Positions 1 through 10,323 are shown, numbered from the stretch's first letter. The stretch is DNA of 64,000 nucleotides from Antedon mediterranea (GCF_964355755.1 NC_092672.1:20024501-20088500); one strand, 5' to 3'. Notes: a model not told the origin generated them from the sequence alone. Translations and numbers: made by a program.

Positions 1-2
1 GA

Positions 3-77
3 AAACGTAGACGTAAAGGCATCAGTCGATCGAACGCAAAGAGAGTAAGAAGATCCTCCGATATATTCGATATCTAA
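3..77 (+). CDS. C-terminal tail of an upstream viral-element gene (partial)
   Basis: An open frame enters from the left edge and stops at TAA 75-77, three bases before the capsid gene. The 24 visible residues are strongly basic, opening with KRRRK and containing further Arg/Lys clusters, and end in SSDIFDI. Such tails occur on nucleic-acid-binding or nuclear-targeted virion proteins. The tight spacing to the next ORF and the shared strand suggest a late structural gene of the same element. The identity cannot be told from the tail, and a chance frame of this length is possible. Confidence 0.45.
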   Translation, partial: KRRRKGISRSNAKRVRRSSDIFDI

Positions 78-80
78 AAA

Positions 81-1403
81 ATGGCTTTTGTACACAATCA
101 CTCGTGCGAGTGTTTAAAATCGGAATTGGACTTGTTTTCTGTGCCACCGACACAGACTAGTATAACCAAAGGACAATGGGTACAATATCACCCTTTCAAC
201 AGCATCACCGACGTGGGTCCCTTGCAATTCAACATACAAGGATCCAGCGAGGAATACATGGATTTGTCTCAGACGATGCTCAACGTTAAACTAAAAATTA
301 CTAAACAAGACGGTACCGATCTCCAGCCCGCCGATCCGGTAGGCCCTGCCAATTTACTTTTGCAATCGTTGTTTAGCGAAGTTGACGTTTCTTTGAACGA
401 GAGATTGATTACCCCTTCGACAAATACTTATTCGTATAGGGCGTTAATTGAAACATTACTGACTTATGGATCCGATGCAAAGGATACTCACCTCACGGGT
501 GGATTGTTTCATAAAGACACGGCCGGTAAAATGGATGTAGCTGACCCTACGCTAGCCGAAAATGCGGTGAATAAAGGTCTTAAAAAACGGGCTCAATACA
601 TCGGTGGTAGTCGTTTTGTCGACTTGATTGGGCCTATTCATTGCGATATATTTTTCCAAGATCGAATGATGCTCAACGGCGTAGACGTCAAAATTAAACT
701 GCATCGAAGTAAAAACGCATTTAGTCTCATGTCTTCAGATGCCGCGGCCGGTTTTAAGATCCACCTGGAAGACGCGTCCTTGTTTGTTCGAAAGGTCCGC
801 CTGAATCCCTCAATCGCGCTCGCCCACGCAAAAGCTCTGGAACGCGGTCCGGCTAAATACCCGCTGCGCCGCGTTGAGGTCAAGACGTTAACTATACCGC
901 GCGGGAATCTGTCGTTTACCAGGGAATCGCTGTACAACGGTAATCTACCGAAACGCTTGGTTGTAGGACTGGTGACCACCGAGGCATTCAACGGTAGCTA
1001 CGAAAAGAATCCCTACAATTTTCAACATTTCAACACCAATTTCCTGGCTCTATATATAGACGGTGAGCAAGTACCGTGGAAACCGTTAAAACCAACGTTC
1101 GAAGACGGAGGCAACTACATGCTGGCGTATCAAAGTCTATTTTCGGGCTCTAACACGCTGTTCCAGGATACCGGAAATCAGATTTCTAGAGACGATTATC
1201 CTAGAGGCTATTCGTTGTTTGCTTTTGACCTGACACCCGATTTGGCAAACGCCGGACATTTTAATCTAATTCGTCAAGGAAACATACGTTTAGAAATTCA
1301 GTTTTCTACGGCTTTGACCGAGACCATCAACATTTTAGTTTATTCAGAATTTGACTCAATCATCGAAATTGACAAGTCTCGTAACGTGATTCTAGACTTT
1401 TAA
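81..1403 (+). CDS. Candidate double-jelly-roll major capsid protein (Polinton/adintovirus type)
   Basis: Complete 440-residue ORF with a true ATG preceded by an A-rich stretch. No enzymatic motif is visible. The composition is beta-rich, with alternating short hydrophobic strands and many Pro/Gly/Asn turns. It resembles the invertebrate family usually annotated as uncharacterised F54H12.2-like, which I recall as belonging to Polinton/adintovirus capsid proteins. The context supports this: it lies directly upstream of an adenain-like protease and near a packaging ATPase and PolB. The predicted role is assembly of an icosahedral capsid. The ORF is intact, with no stops or frameshifts. Assignment rests on family resemblance and neighbours; a structure prediction would settle it. 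Confidence 0.7.
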   Translation: MAFVHNHSCECLKSELDLFSVPPTQTSITKGQWVQYHPFNSITDVGPLQFNIQGSSEEYMDLSQTMLNVKLKITKQDGTDLQPADPVGPANLLLQSLFSEVDVSLNERLITPSTNTYSYRALIETLLTYGSDAKDTHLTGGLFHKDTAGKMDVADPTLAENAVNKGLKKRAQYIGGSRFVDLIGPIHCDIFFQDRMMLNGVDVKIKLHRSKNAFSLMSSDAAAGFKIHLEDASLFVRKVRLNPSIALAHAKALERGPAKYPLRRVEVKTLTIPRGNLSFTRESLYNGNLPKRLVVGLVTTEAFNGSYEKNPYNFQHFNTNFLALYIDGEQVPWKPLKPTFEDGGNYMLAYQSLFSGSNTLFQDTGNQISRDDYPRGYSLFAFDLTPDLANAGHFNLIRQGNIRLEIQFSTALTETINILVYSEFDSIIEIDKSRNVILDF

Positions 1404-1405
1404 TT

Positions 1406-1930
1406 ATGGATACGATACAACTATTGAGGTTAATTAAATCAGATCCGTTGGCTAGTAGATACTTTCGAGGGGTGTACCCTTCTGACTTGCTGCCTTCGGG
1501 TGATGAGGGATATCCTAGGGCTTACATAGCAAACGTTGAGCCTAGCGATCAAAACGGTTCGCATTGGGTAGCCTTCTTTTTTAATAATTTAAACAAAGGT
1601 GAATTTTTCGATTCTTTCGGGAATCCTCCGAATTACTATAATAAACATTTTGTTAATTTTCTCGAAAACTCTGTGGAAAGTTGGACATTTAACGATAAAG
1701 CGTTACAAGCGCCCTTGTCTACGGTATGTGGACAGTATTGTATTTTCTATATTCTTCATAAATGTAGAAGAGTGGATACGTCCACGATAGTAAATATGTT
1801 TGGTAAAGATAAACCGTCCAATGATTGGTTCGTCAACGATTTTGTAAAACGTCGATACGACGTTAACTTCCCCGTATACGATAGCGAGTATATTAAAGTA
1901 CAATTTGTTAAAATGTTGTTGAATGCTTAG
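1406..1930 (+). CDS. Adenain-like maturation cysteine protease (C5/Ulp1-like fold)
   Basis: 174 residues; the ATG follows the capsid stop by two bases. The catalytic layout of adenovirus-type proteases is visible: His53 in GSHWVAFFF, Asp69 in EFFDSFG, Gln101 in LQAPLS and Cys108 in STVCGQYC. The Gln sits seven residues before the nucleophile, as expected in this family. The size is normal for the viral enzymes. The likely role is processing of capsid and core precursors during particle maturation. It is probably expressed with the capsid gene, and a poly(A) signal follows immediately. Cellular Ulp1/SENP proteases share the fold, but the short length and neighbours favour the viral type. Confidence 0.88.
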   Translation: MDTIQLLRLIKSDPLASRYFRGVYPSDLLPSGDEGYPRAYIANVEPSDQNGSHWVAFFFNNLNKGEFFDSFGNPPNYYNKHFVNFLENSVESWTFNDKALQAPLSTVCGQYCIFYILHKCRRVDTSTIVNMFGKDKPSNDWFVNDFVKRRYDVNFPVYDSEYIKVQFVKMLLNA

Positions 1931-2089
1931 TAAATAAAAATTGTTTTTAAAATGGATATGTTTTTTTTTGTACGTTTGTAATTGTATTTATCGAGTGACT
2001 ACAACAACAACAACAACAAGTTCGAGTTTATTACTTTTTTTATTTATTCAATTCCTTTCCTCATTATAGTACATAAAGGTTAATGTTGT
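1931..2089. terminator. Convergent 3' ends with poly(A) signals on both strands
   Basis: The plus-strand capsid-protease unit ends here against the minus-strand unit coming from the right. AATAAA on the plus strand lies at 1933-1938. Overlapping AATAAA copies on the minus strand lie within 2027-2048 (TTTATT on the plus strand). Between them is a CAA microsatellite (about 2002-2019). The roughly 100-bp gap is thus a compact bidirectional transcription-end region. Confidence 0.55.
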
Positions 2090-2869
2090 TTAAAAATTTA
2101 ACCATTTAGGTTTAGGCTGTCTAGTTGATCGCCTCCTAGCGGGTGCTCGAAAGGTAAGTTTTTCATCATCATCATCATCATCATCATCATCGTCAAAGTC
2201 GTAATCGTCCTCCTTCTTTCGTTTAGGTAATGCGAGAGATGGTGTTCCGCTCGATTTAATTCTTTGTAAGGTACGACGTCTCGTAGGATTTCCAATCAAA
2301 CTTTCTGGGGTGTTCAATTTCGCCAATACCGTTATAAACTCTCTCCAGCCTATAGGTTCAAATCCTTTCTTTTCTTGAATTATGTCTTTTGTCAAATCGA
2401 GTAAATTACTTCCTTTTACCGCTTGTCCTTCGATTAGTAATTCGCCGTATCTTGACCAATCAATTACGCCCATCTTCCGGTAACGGTCTATCCGGTCTAG
2501 AAATGTTTTCGTTTTGGATTTCAACGATGAGGGCATACTTTGTAGTATTTCTTTCGATATAGAATACGTATAATCGTCTTCAGATTCGGCGCCTTTTTCG
2601 TTTTTTTCAACGTTCACCGTTTCTTGTACGTTCAAGTTCATAGGAGATGGATTATTTACCGGTTTCTCTTTATTTAAATATCGTTGAAGTACTTGATTGT
2701 ACATGGTAATTTTATCGTAATCGTGCAAGTCATCCCTTTCGAGTATACCCCTCATAGAATTATCTAAACCAGAAGTGATTGTTTCGTGATTTTTCTCGTA
2801 ACGTTTACTGTACAAAGCCGTGTTTGCCAGTTCTTGAGGTATCAATACCATTTTCTTGGTGTGCTGCAT
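2090..2869 (-). CDS. Conserved Polinton/adintovirus-type protein, function unknown
   Basis: 259 residues starting at ATG 2869-2867. The N-terminal part (about 8-65) reads as a helical region with LIPQELA, LDNSMRGIL and YNQVLQRYL. I recognise this pattern from unannotated proteins that accompany PolB elements in many animals. The middle is charged. The C-terminal quarter has basic PTRRRTLQR and PKRKK stretches, then ten consecutive Asp residues coded by a GAT microsatellite, then RRRSTRQPKPKW. The acidic/basic tail suggests a nucleic-acid or core-protein contact, but this is inference. The ATG overlaps the stop of the upstream gene (TAATG), so the two are probably translated from one mRNA. Confidence 0.65.
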   Translation of the reverse strand: MQHTKKMVLIPQELANTALYSKRYEKNHETITSGLDNSMRGILERDDLHDYDKITMYNQVLQRYLNKEKPVNNPSPMNLNVQETVNVEKNEKGAESEDDYTYSISKEILQSMPSSLKSKTKTFLDRIDRYRKMGVIDWSRYGELLIEGQAVKGSNLLDLTKDIIQEKKGFEPIGWREFITVLAKLNTPESLIGNPTRRRTLQRIKSSGTPSLALPKRKKEDDYDFDDDDDDDDDDEKLTFRAPARRRSTRQPKPKWLNF

Positions 2870-3195
2870 TATTTCAATAGTAAACTACCCAATGTTTGAA
2901 GAATCGGTTGTAATATAAGACCGAGGAAGCCGCCCTTTTGAACGAGTAAACGCTTTCTCTTGAGAGGCGAAAGGCCTTTATTGGTAATATCACGCAAGTG
3001 TTTCTTGTACCGAGTCAACTTCTTCTTGTGAGCGTTGGATACTTGCACTCGACCTTTTAAAACGTTCATTGCGCATTCGCACAAAGCCGATACCAGCTGA
3101 TCGTCGGCATTTTCCAGGATTAGTTTTCTTTGACGCGGTGAACAGTGGGCTAGGAAACGAATAGTTTCAGCGTTCTTTTTGATACGTTTCGACAT
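2869..3195 (-). CDS. Small basic virion-core-like protein with hydrophobic C-terminus
   Basis: 108 residues from a true ATG. Residues 1-85 are Lys/Arg-rich with helical character. The C-terminus carries KGGFLGLILQPILQTLG, a strongly amphipathic or membrane-active helix ending in LLLK. This basic-body plus glycine-hydrophobic tail is common in small proteins encoded next to PolB-element ATPases and has been compared with adenovirus core or membrane-lytic proteins. I infer a virion component that binds DNA or helps membrane passage. It lies 49 bp downstream of the ATPase and overlaps the next ORF by one base. Confidence 0.6.
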   Translation of the reverse strand: MSKRIKKNAETIRFLAHCSPRQRKLILENADDQLVSALCECAMNVLKGRVQVSNAHKKKLTRYKKHLRDITNKGLSPLKRKRLLVQKGGFLGLILQPILQTLGSLLLK

Positions 3196-3244
3196 GTTGT
3201 TGGTAAACGGGTAAATGATTTAACGCAACGGTACAGGTAACGTT

Positions 3245-3880
3245 TTATATTCTCGGTACGTAAACAAAGTGATTATTTTTTGAAAATATGTTACTTCTAA
3301 CTCTCATCTCCTCCGGAGTATTTGCTTTTAGGTCGATTAAAAGAAAGCCGTACGGTACACGGGTAGCGTCTTCAAAAGCCTCCTGTAGAAATCGTCCTTT
3401 GCCGGGGTACATTTGTTTGGATAGGTTAGCTATTTGAGATTTATCCCGAGGGTTTTTAAACAGTATTATATAGTGAGCGTTTAAAGTGATGGTACGGATT
3501 TCTTTAGAACCGTAGAAAAAGTTTTGCATAATGAACATAACCGAAATGTTTCTATGATGCGATCCCTTTGTAAACATATTTACCACTCTTTTATCGCGAC
3601 TACACTCGGTCATTAAATCATCGATGATTACTAAATGGTTTTTTGACGGTTCCATCGTTTCTATCGAATCCATAGGTATTCCTTCTATAAATTGAATGTT
3701 GTTAATAGACCCGCTCAGTTCGGTGAAAAGGGGTTGATATTCACCATAACACCACGTGATGTCATCGAACGGCTTATCGAAATAATTGCTTTCCAATAAT
3801 TGCTTCACGAAATATGATTTCCCCGATGAGGTCGGTCCACTAATTACGGCGGTGAAGGGGGTTACCAGTACACACGTCAT
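3245..3880 (-). CDS. DNA-packaging ATPase (A32/FtsK-HerA superfamily)
   Basis: 211 residues from ATG 3880-3878. Upstream in-frame sequence to 3988 has no ATG, so the shorter start is preferred. Walker A is GPTSSGKS at about residues 15-22. Walker B is LVIIDDLM with acidic residues near 87-88, followed by a sensor-like VMFIMQNFF segment. The motif spacing and short length match packaging ATPases of Polintons, adintoviruses and other double-jelly-roll viruses. The role would be ATP-driven translocation of genomic DNA into the capsid. It is the first gene of a three-gene minus-strand unit and is divergent from the Bcl-2-like gene. Confidence 0.9.
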   Translation of the reverse strand: MTCVLVTPFTAVISGPTSSGKSYFVKQLLESNYFDKPFDDITWCYGEYQPLFTELSGSINNIQFIEGIPMDSIETMEPSKNHLVIIDDLMTECSRDKRVVNMFTKGSHHRNISVMFIMQNFFYGSKEIRTITLNAHYIILFKNPRDKSQIANLSKQMYPGKGRFLQEAFEDATRVPYGFLLIDLKANTPEEMRVRSNIFSKNNHFVYVPRI

Positions 3881-3978
3881 CTTCAGTTTTAATGATTCAT
3901 CGCCTTTGTATATCGGTACTTTATAACGAGGTATAACAACCCAATATAGAATAAATGAAAGGGGAAGGGAGACGAGAA

Positions 3979-3984
3979 TATAAA
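3979..3984 (+). promoter_or_regulatory. Possible TATA box of the Bcl-2-like gene
   Basis: TATAAA on the plus strand about 105 bp before the ATG at 4090. A start site some 30 bp downstream would leave a leader of about 75 bases. The interval 3881-4089 is a divergent promoter region shared with the ATPase unit. AT richness makes a chance match possible. Confidence 0.3.
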
Positions 3985-4089
3985 CCAATAGGAGATTAAT
4001 AAAGATAATTACGTAAACGATTGATTGTATATCAAAACCTAAAAATCAATTCCAACGTCATTAACGTCCTTGTACTAATAGAGAGAGAA

Positions 4090-4457
4090 ATGGCAGATTT
4101 GGAAAAACTAACTTTATCGTACATTGAATATAAATTAACGGGGAAAGTTGTGTGGGATTCCCCAATCCTCCATAGTACTATTCGCCTTTGTAACGAGGTG
4201 GAGAAAAAGTATGGATTGATTGCATTGTGTAACGAAATTACTTCGGAGACGCTGGATAGTGTGCTGAAACAAATGATGATTGATCAACACATACACGTCG
4301 GTAGACTCGTGACAGGAATTTCAGTGTGCGCAAGTGTTGCCACGCAGTGTGCTACTGGTTTAGAATTAGAAAACGTTTTACACGTTTCTTGCGAATTTGT
4401 GAAGGAAAAGTTTTCCTCGTTAGAACTTTGTAACGACAGTGATTTGGTAAGTAAATT

Positions 4458-4490
<33 letters not shown>

Positions 4491-4665
4491 CAATTATTCT
4501 CATTTTTCGGTAATCAAGTGTTTCTATATTATCTTTTATTTATTATTATTATTTTTATAGGAACTTGTTCTATGTAGTACGAAGCTAGGAATTAACAAAG
4601 CATGGTACTTGATCGACTGGCTAGTAGGCTTTTATAAGGCCTTGCTGGAACGAATTGTTTGGTGA
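4090..4665 (+). CDS. Bcl-2 family protein, two exons (virus-encoded apoptosis regulator)
   Basis: Exon 1 runs 4090-4446 and exon 2 runs 4561-4665. The intron (114 bp) begins GTAAGT, holds a long T-tract and ends TTTTTATAG; it is phase 0. The spliced product is 153 residues. Bcl-2 homology regions are visible: a BH4-like YIEYKL at residues 11-16 followed by a Trp, a BH3-like segment around IRLCNEVEKKY, a BH1-like HVGRLVTG at about 69-76, and a BH2-like segment with two Trp residues in exon 2. No clear C-terminal membrane anchor is seen, so it may be soluble. Virus-encoded Bcl-2 homologues block host apoptosis during infection; that role is inferred. A poly(A) signal AATAAA follows near 4674. 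Without splicing, the frame reads into poly-Phe from the T-tract, so the intron is needed for a sensible product. Confidence 0.75.
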
Positions 4666-5619
4666 CGTCGGATAAATAAAAAAAATTTAAACGAGAAAGA
4701 GGAGAGATTACAATATTTATATTGGATACGATAAAATAAAAAATTACAGTCACCATTACGTACGTCTATTGTTGTTGTTGTTTGTTATCGTCATCGTCTA
4801 CGTCAACATTAAGAAACAGCCAAGTATATATATTATAAAACAAGTACAGTGATTAAATTTATTTCAAATTTCGTATAAAACAAAAATAACTTTACAAAAA
4901 TGTATTTGCTTAATCCGCAAAATGAGAAACGGTATCGACATAAGAATTCAAGTCGAAAAATATTTAAATTAAAATTACAAAAAATATTGCTTAATCTATA
5001 AAAATAGATATTATAAGTATAAAATTTACTTAATCTACAAAAAAAAAAAAAGAGAAACGGTATCGACATAAGAATTCAAGTGGTAAAATATTTAAATTAA
5101 AATTACAGAAATATTGCTTAATCTATAAAAATAGATATTATAAGTATAAAATTTATTAACATTAAAACAGTTATAACAATATTTACTTAATCTACAAAAA
5201 GGAGAAACGGTATCGACATAAGAAATTCAAGTGGAAAAATATATTTACTTAATTTACAAAAAGGAGAAACGGTATCGACATAAGAATTCAAGTGGTAAAA
5301 TATTTAAATTAAAATTACGAAATATATGTACTTAATCTACAAAAAGAGAAACGGTATCGACAAAAGAAAATCAAGCGGAAAAATATTTAAAAATATATTT
5401 ACTTAACCCCGCAAAAATTCGACTTTAAAAAACGGGTATAAAAATTATTTATATTAAAACAGGTATAAAAATATTTACATTAAAACTACAAATTCAAACT
5501 ATAAAAAAAAAAAAAAAAAAAAAAAAGAGAGAGTACGGTAAAGAATGTAAAAAGAGTAACAAATAATTATCTATAACAAAGTATGTTTACATTTTAAAAA
5601 AGAAATTTATGGCCGTGAT
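4666..5619. repeat. Degenerate direct-repeat array between the Bcl-2-like and PolB genes
   Basis: No gene is seen here. The core GAGAAACGGTATCGACA, usually followed by TAAGAATTCAAG, occurs five times, near 4923, 5052, 5202, 5264 and 5346. Spacing varies from 62 to 150 bp, and AT-rich spacers carry repeated TTACTTAATCTACAAAAA. A TTG microsatellite lies near 4770-4787 and a poly-A tract near 5503-5526. The array sits downstream of both flanking genes. It could be a replication or recombination element or simply a minisatellite. Confidence 0.7.
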
Positions 5620-8600
5620 TCACCAAACATACCCGTAAGGAACTGTACGATAATTTTCGATAATAATTCTTTTGTCGTACACGATTCGATAGTCTTTAGT
5701 CGATGTTTCGTTGACTATCTTTCGTGTTTTTGGCTTGCGCGTTATGCGATTCTTCTCAACCGTCTTGATTGTATCGGGGCCAACACCCCTTACCATATTG
5801 GAGACGGTGTCAAAATTAATTTTCTGAGCGTTTGTAAAGTTAAGGGTAAAACCCTTAACTTTACAAACGGTCTTCCCCGTATCCAATTTATAGGCGTAGT
5901 TCTTAGGCCCCCCAGAAACAAAGGACTCGATGAATTTACCCTCTTTAGGATCGACCTCGGTCGTTAACTGACCCAAATAGTCGCCCAGGGGAGGGTCCCA
6001 ATCCCCGGGTTTTGATACGAAGATTACGCTGTCGGTATCATAATACAGGACGCGCTCCTGCAATTGTTCCAACAGCTCGTACAATTTTAAACGCGCTAAC
6101 GCTGTGGTAAATGCGGCAATGACAACGTTAACCTTTCGGTTAACTTCTACAAATTGTTCCTCGTCCTCGTATTTTACCTCCGCCAAATTATCATTAACAA
6201 AATTTATGTCATGAACGGTTATCCCAGGGTTCGATAAAATATCGTAAACCTCGTTAGGATCTTGCGTATATTTAATTTTCGTGAGATTTTCACGCTGGCC
6301 AAATTTACCCCAAAAACTATTTAGCATTAATTTGGCCAGAGATCGAAGCCCAGGATTGTACGCAATGTCGTCATGATTCAAGTCGATACCTTCTACGGTT
6401 CGATAGTCCGAAATGTATTTTTGTTTATCTTCGGGCGTTTTACACCATTCAGGCCAGCCCGAAGCTTCTTGTTTCAATTTTAAAAAGGTGTTAATGTAAG
6501 AGGCAAATAGACCGGACGAGGGAGAATCTGCAGAGTAAGCGCTTTTATTTTTAAAGTGCCACACTACGTGAACTTTACGTATCTCGTACCCAACTTCCAC
6601 GGCTTTAGCGACTTCGATCGTTGCCCAAGAACCCGTAAATTCTCTATCTGTACCGGAATGATTGCAAGCGGTTTGTTGTTGGGAATCGGCGCATGTTCTA
6701 CAGAGAGCAAACATTAATTTACCGTTTGATCTATAAGGTAAGACCGGATGGAATAATTTTTTAGGCGCTTCGATTGTACACTTTATCAAGCCGAAATAAT
6801 CGTTGATATCCGTGGACATGTCGTTGCGATCATTGATTTCAGGATGCCCTACGGGGTAGGTACCGTATTTATTTACATAAGGGTACAAGGAGGTATAATC
6901 TATGTAATTAATTTCTTCACCCGGTTTTACCTTATAGAACAAACAACTGGCATTAGTCCTCCCACCGAAAAACGCGTCTCTTGGATTCAAAGTGTGCCTA
7001 ATTAAAGGAACTTTGGAGACGATAGATTTAATGTTTGGGGCCAACGATTGTTTGATCCGGTTCCATTCGTGTCCCCAAATTTCGACGTATTCGAAATCTG
7101 GAAATTGTTCCTTCAGAAACCGTGTTTTCTTGCTTGTCTTGACAAAGCATTCCAACATGGTCTCGTTATTGAAGGGATTAATGGAATCGGGTCTATAACA
7201 ATCTTGGCACCCGTGGAAAAAACAACCCATAAACTCGAAAATTATTTTGCTTTCTAAACATGCGCCGTCGACGGAGTAAGGCCCAAACATTTTTTCCCCT
7301 CCATTTCTGGCATGATGGATAAAGACCCCCCTTTTATGCGACTCGTAGCACAGCCATTCCATGCTAGAGTGAGAATGGTTAACGGTTGTTAGATACCCTG
7401 ATGGTGGAAATAGAGCGATGGTGGATGGTTTTAAAAAATTTCTAGAAAATACGTGGTTACACGCTGAGGCAATTGTCATTAAATTATTTGAAAAGGGGTC
7501 AACACCGCCGAGTAGAGGGTTTTTCGGCGATATAGTTACTTTCAAAAAAAGATGTCTAAAAGTAAGACAACACTTTCTGAGAATATCTACATCGCTGATA
7601 CAATACTCGACGAGTTCTTTTTTAAGATCAAATACTTGATTACTATCAATTTTCTGGTTGTACCATTTAAAGAAAGATTCTCGGCCTGAAGTAGTCATTT
7701 TATCGGGGGAATAATTTGAAGAATCGGGGTAAGGACCTACGTAATTTTGGTTTTCTAAAGAATTGAAATAATGAGGAAAGTAACCCTTTTTAAGTTCGGA
7801 GATGCCAAAAGTTTTGGGCAATTTGGATAGAGGCATGGGCAGAAATGAAAGGGAATCGATGAATCGAATGCTCGTTTCTTTAGTCCTAATCGAAATAAGT
7901 TTACCACCGCGAGCAATTACATCCGGTACAATGGAGTTTTCGTACAGGTAGTTGAGCACGAAGTAGCTATCATAACCCTGGAAGTTGTGAGCGATACACG
8001 TAATATTCTCGTTAAATTTGTAATCTTTGAATACGTAATTGCAGAAATCTTCGCATGCAGACCCCCCGTGAAAAACCACTGTTTTATCCCCACACACGTC
8101 ACAATCGGCGGAATCATTAGCGCCGTCGATACAATTAAGACAAGTTTTTTGAAGAACGCATAAATTTGGTTTGTGTTCGCCTGTATCTTGCGTGCATTCG
8201 AAATCAAAAAAGAAATATTTAGTGACAGCTCTGTTACGGGCCTCCTGATTCTTAAACTTTTTTTCAGTATGCTTAGGGGCTACAACCGGTTCCATGTAGC
8301 ATTGATGATCGTATGAAACGAAAGTCCTACAAATTCTACAAAAACGGTTTTGACAATTGTGATCTTTTTGAACGATCCTATTACAAATTGAACAATTTTT
8401 AATTTTGTCACATACTGAAACTTTTTTAGAATCAGGAGATTGTTTATGATTGGTGAAACATTGCCTATCCTTAAAAAATCTATTACATTCTTTACATTCT
8501 ATTCTACTCTCTCTATTTTCAAAAGAATTAGAAGAGGGGCAGTCGTTGTGCTTGCACAGCACGCACGTAAATTGACAATTGTGTTGGTACTTGTGAATAT

Positions 8601-10323
8601 ACCCCTTATGGCATCTATCGCAAAAATAGTCAATTTTTAGAAAACCTGTCATTGTGGTTATGAGATCGTAATGATTAGAATGATGATAAAGATATATCTG
8701 CTTCTTTCTATAATCGCCGCTAAAAATGACAGAATTTAAATTGTCTTTTGAAATGACAATAATTTGATAATTTGGTAATTTTGATTGCATCTTTTTTATT
8801 TCCTCGATGCCGCATGTCTGCTCCCTAACCCCCGAATCTCTAAGTAAATGAAGGGCGGCTATTTTTTGCTGACCCCTACCTTGCCTAATGTTATTCCATC
8901 TAGCCACGTTGTTAATTTTATCTTCGAGCATAGAAATACCCGTAACAATAGCGCGTGCGCAGCAGATAGTTTCGTTATCATCATTCATAATCTTAATTAT
9001 ACATTTAGCATTTAACAATATGTCGATACCGTTTCTTCTATAGCCCCCACCCCTAGGCATTCTCATGTGAAGAACGTTAAATTTAAACTTGTTATTAATA
9101 AAAATATCCGTTTTGGACTGAAGGACCTTCATAATGGCTGCAAAAATAACGTCAGCCGTAAGATGGCCCCTCCGTCCAAAAGGGATAGAGATAGGTGAAT
9201 CTAACCCCTCAGCCTGTATGACTATTCGAAGCATGTCGTCGACATGCACGTTAACGCAGAGATTATCGACGACATGCTCGAAAATTCGATACAGTGTGGG
9301 CAGAAACACCTCTAAACTTATATGATCAATATTAAAAAAATTTACTAAAAAATCGCTAATAGTCGCGTTAAAACGTTGATTATACCTATCAGCTACTTGA
9401 ACGATTCTACAGAAGTGATTCAACTCTACCTCATCAAGGTTAAGATCCTCGTCTTCAACGGTATCAATATCGGCAAATTCTTCTTCTTCTTCTTCTCCGT
9501 CTTCGATTCTGAGCCTCTTTCTATTAACGCCCCTTCCGTATTGTATGGGTGCAGGCTGAAAACAAAAAGAGAAAAACGGTAAAGAAAAAGAAATAAAAGA
9601 CGTTGTACAACAACAACAACAACAACAGCAGTAGTAAAGAAAATAAAACGATAGTTACCTCAATAATCGAAGACTCCGCTGAATCATTAATCTCGACGTT
9701 TCCTCTCAAACTCAAACATTTGGTGTGAGCACCAACACCGTACTATACAGAAAAAAAATAATTAGATAAATTAGAAAGGAAAACGTATATAAACCGTAAA
9801 CGCAGAAACACTTTGTAAATGCCCCAATTACATAAACTACTACTTTATGAGATATACACGGTAAACAAAAAAATTTTAAAAATAAATAAATAACTTAGAA
9901 AGAAACACAAAGAAGCCGTAAAACGCTGTAAACACACGTTCGGTTACACACAATCTACTTTTTAAGAATTATACACGGTAAAATAAATATTACGTAAAAA
10001 TAAAATAAACAAACACTTACTTCTACGTCATCAATACGCAAATTAGCCGATAGCTCCTGCACTATCTCAATAGCGTTATTACAAATATCCGAAAGTGAGA
10101 GGCTATCGGCTTCGGAAAAACTCTGGCTAACATCTAAATCAAGATCCTGGTCATTAAATACGAAATCTTCTAGTAGGTCAACATCGGGGATAACATCGTC
10201 GGTATCGATATTTTCGATATTGTTTCGCGATAAACTAACGATAGCTTCTACTGCTCTCTGGCATTCGATAAACAAGCTATCGTTAGAATCGGAAGATGAT
10301 GATGATGATTCGTAATGAGCCAT
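5620..10323 (-). CDS. polB: Protein-primed family B DNA polymerase (PolB), three exons
   Basis: The proposed exons are 10323-10021, 9742-9659 and 9555-5620. Both introns (278 and 103 bp) have GT-AG ends and are phase 0, giving about 1440 residues. Exon 1 is Ser/Asp/Glu-rich, and exon 3 starts with an acidic segment. Numbering from the Met at 9423: Cys/His-rich zinc-binding region at about 265-385; Exo I DFE at 407-409; Exo II HNFQGYD near 479; Exo III YCISDVDIL near 606; Pol A DYTSLYP at 842-848; Pol B KLMLNSFWGKF at 1031-1041; Pol C YYDTDS ending near 1132. All catalytic Asp/Glu residues are kept. The role is genome replication from a protein primer, as in Polintons, adintoviruses and adenoviruses. 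The start at 10323 is chosen because a TATA box lies about 70 bp upstream; an in-frame ATG at 10383 would probably precede the transcription start. The large exon is certain; the two upstream exons are inferred from splice sites and frame. Confidence 0.9.

Noticed and set aside
3881-3988. N-terminal extension of the ATPase to a TTG codon
   Set aside because: No ATG in this extension, and the ATG at 3880 gives the usual short N-terminus before Walker A.
4447-4560. Poly-Phe extension of the Bcl-2-like ORF
   Set aside because: It is the T-tract of an intron with good splice sites; the spliced frame restores a BH2-like end.
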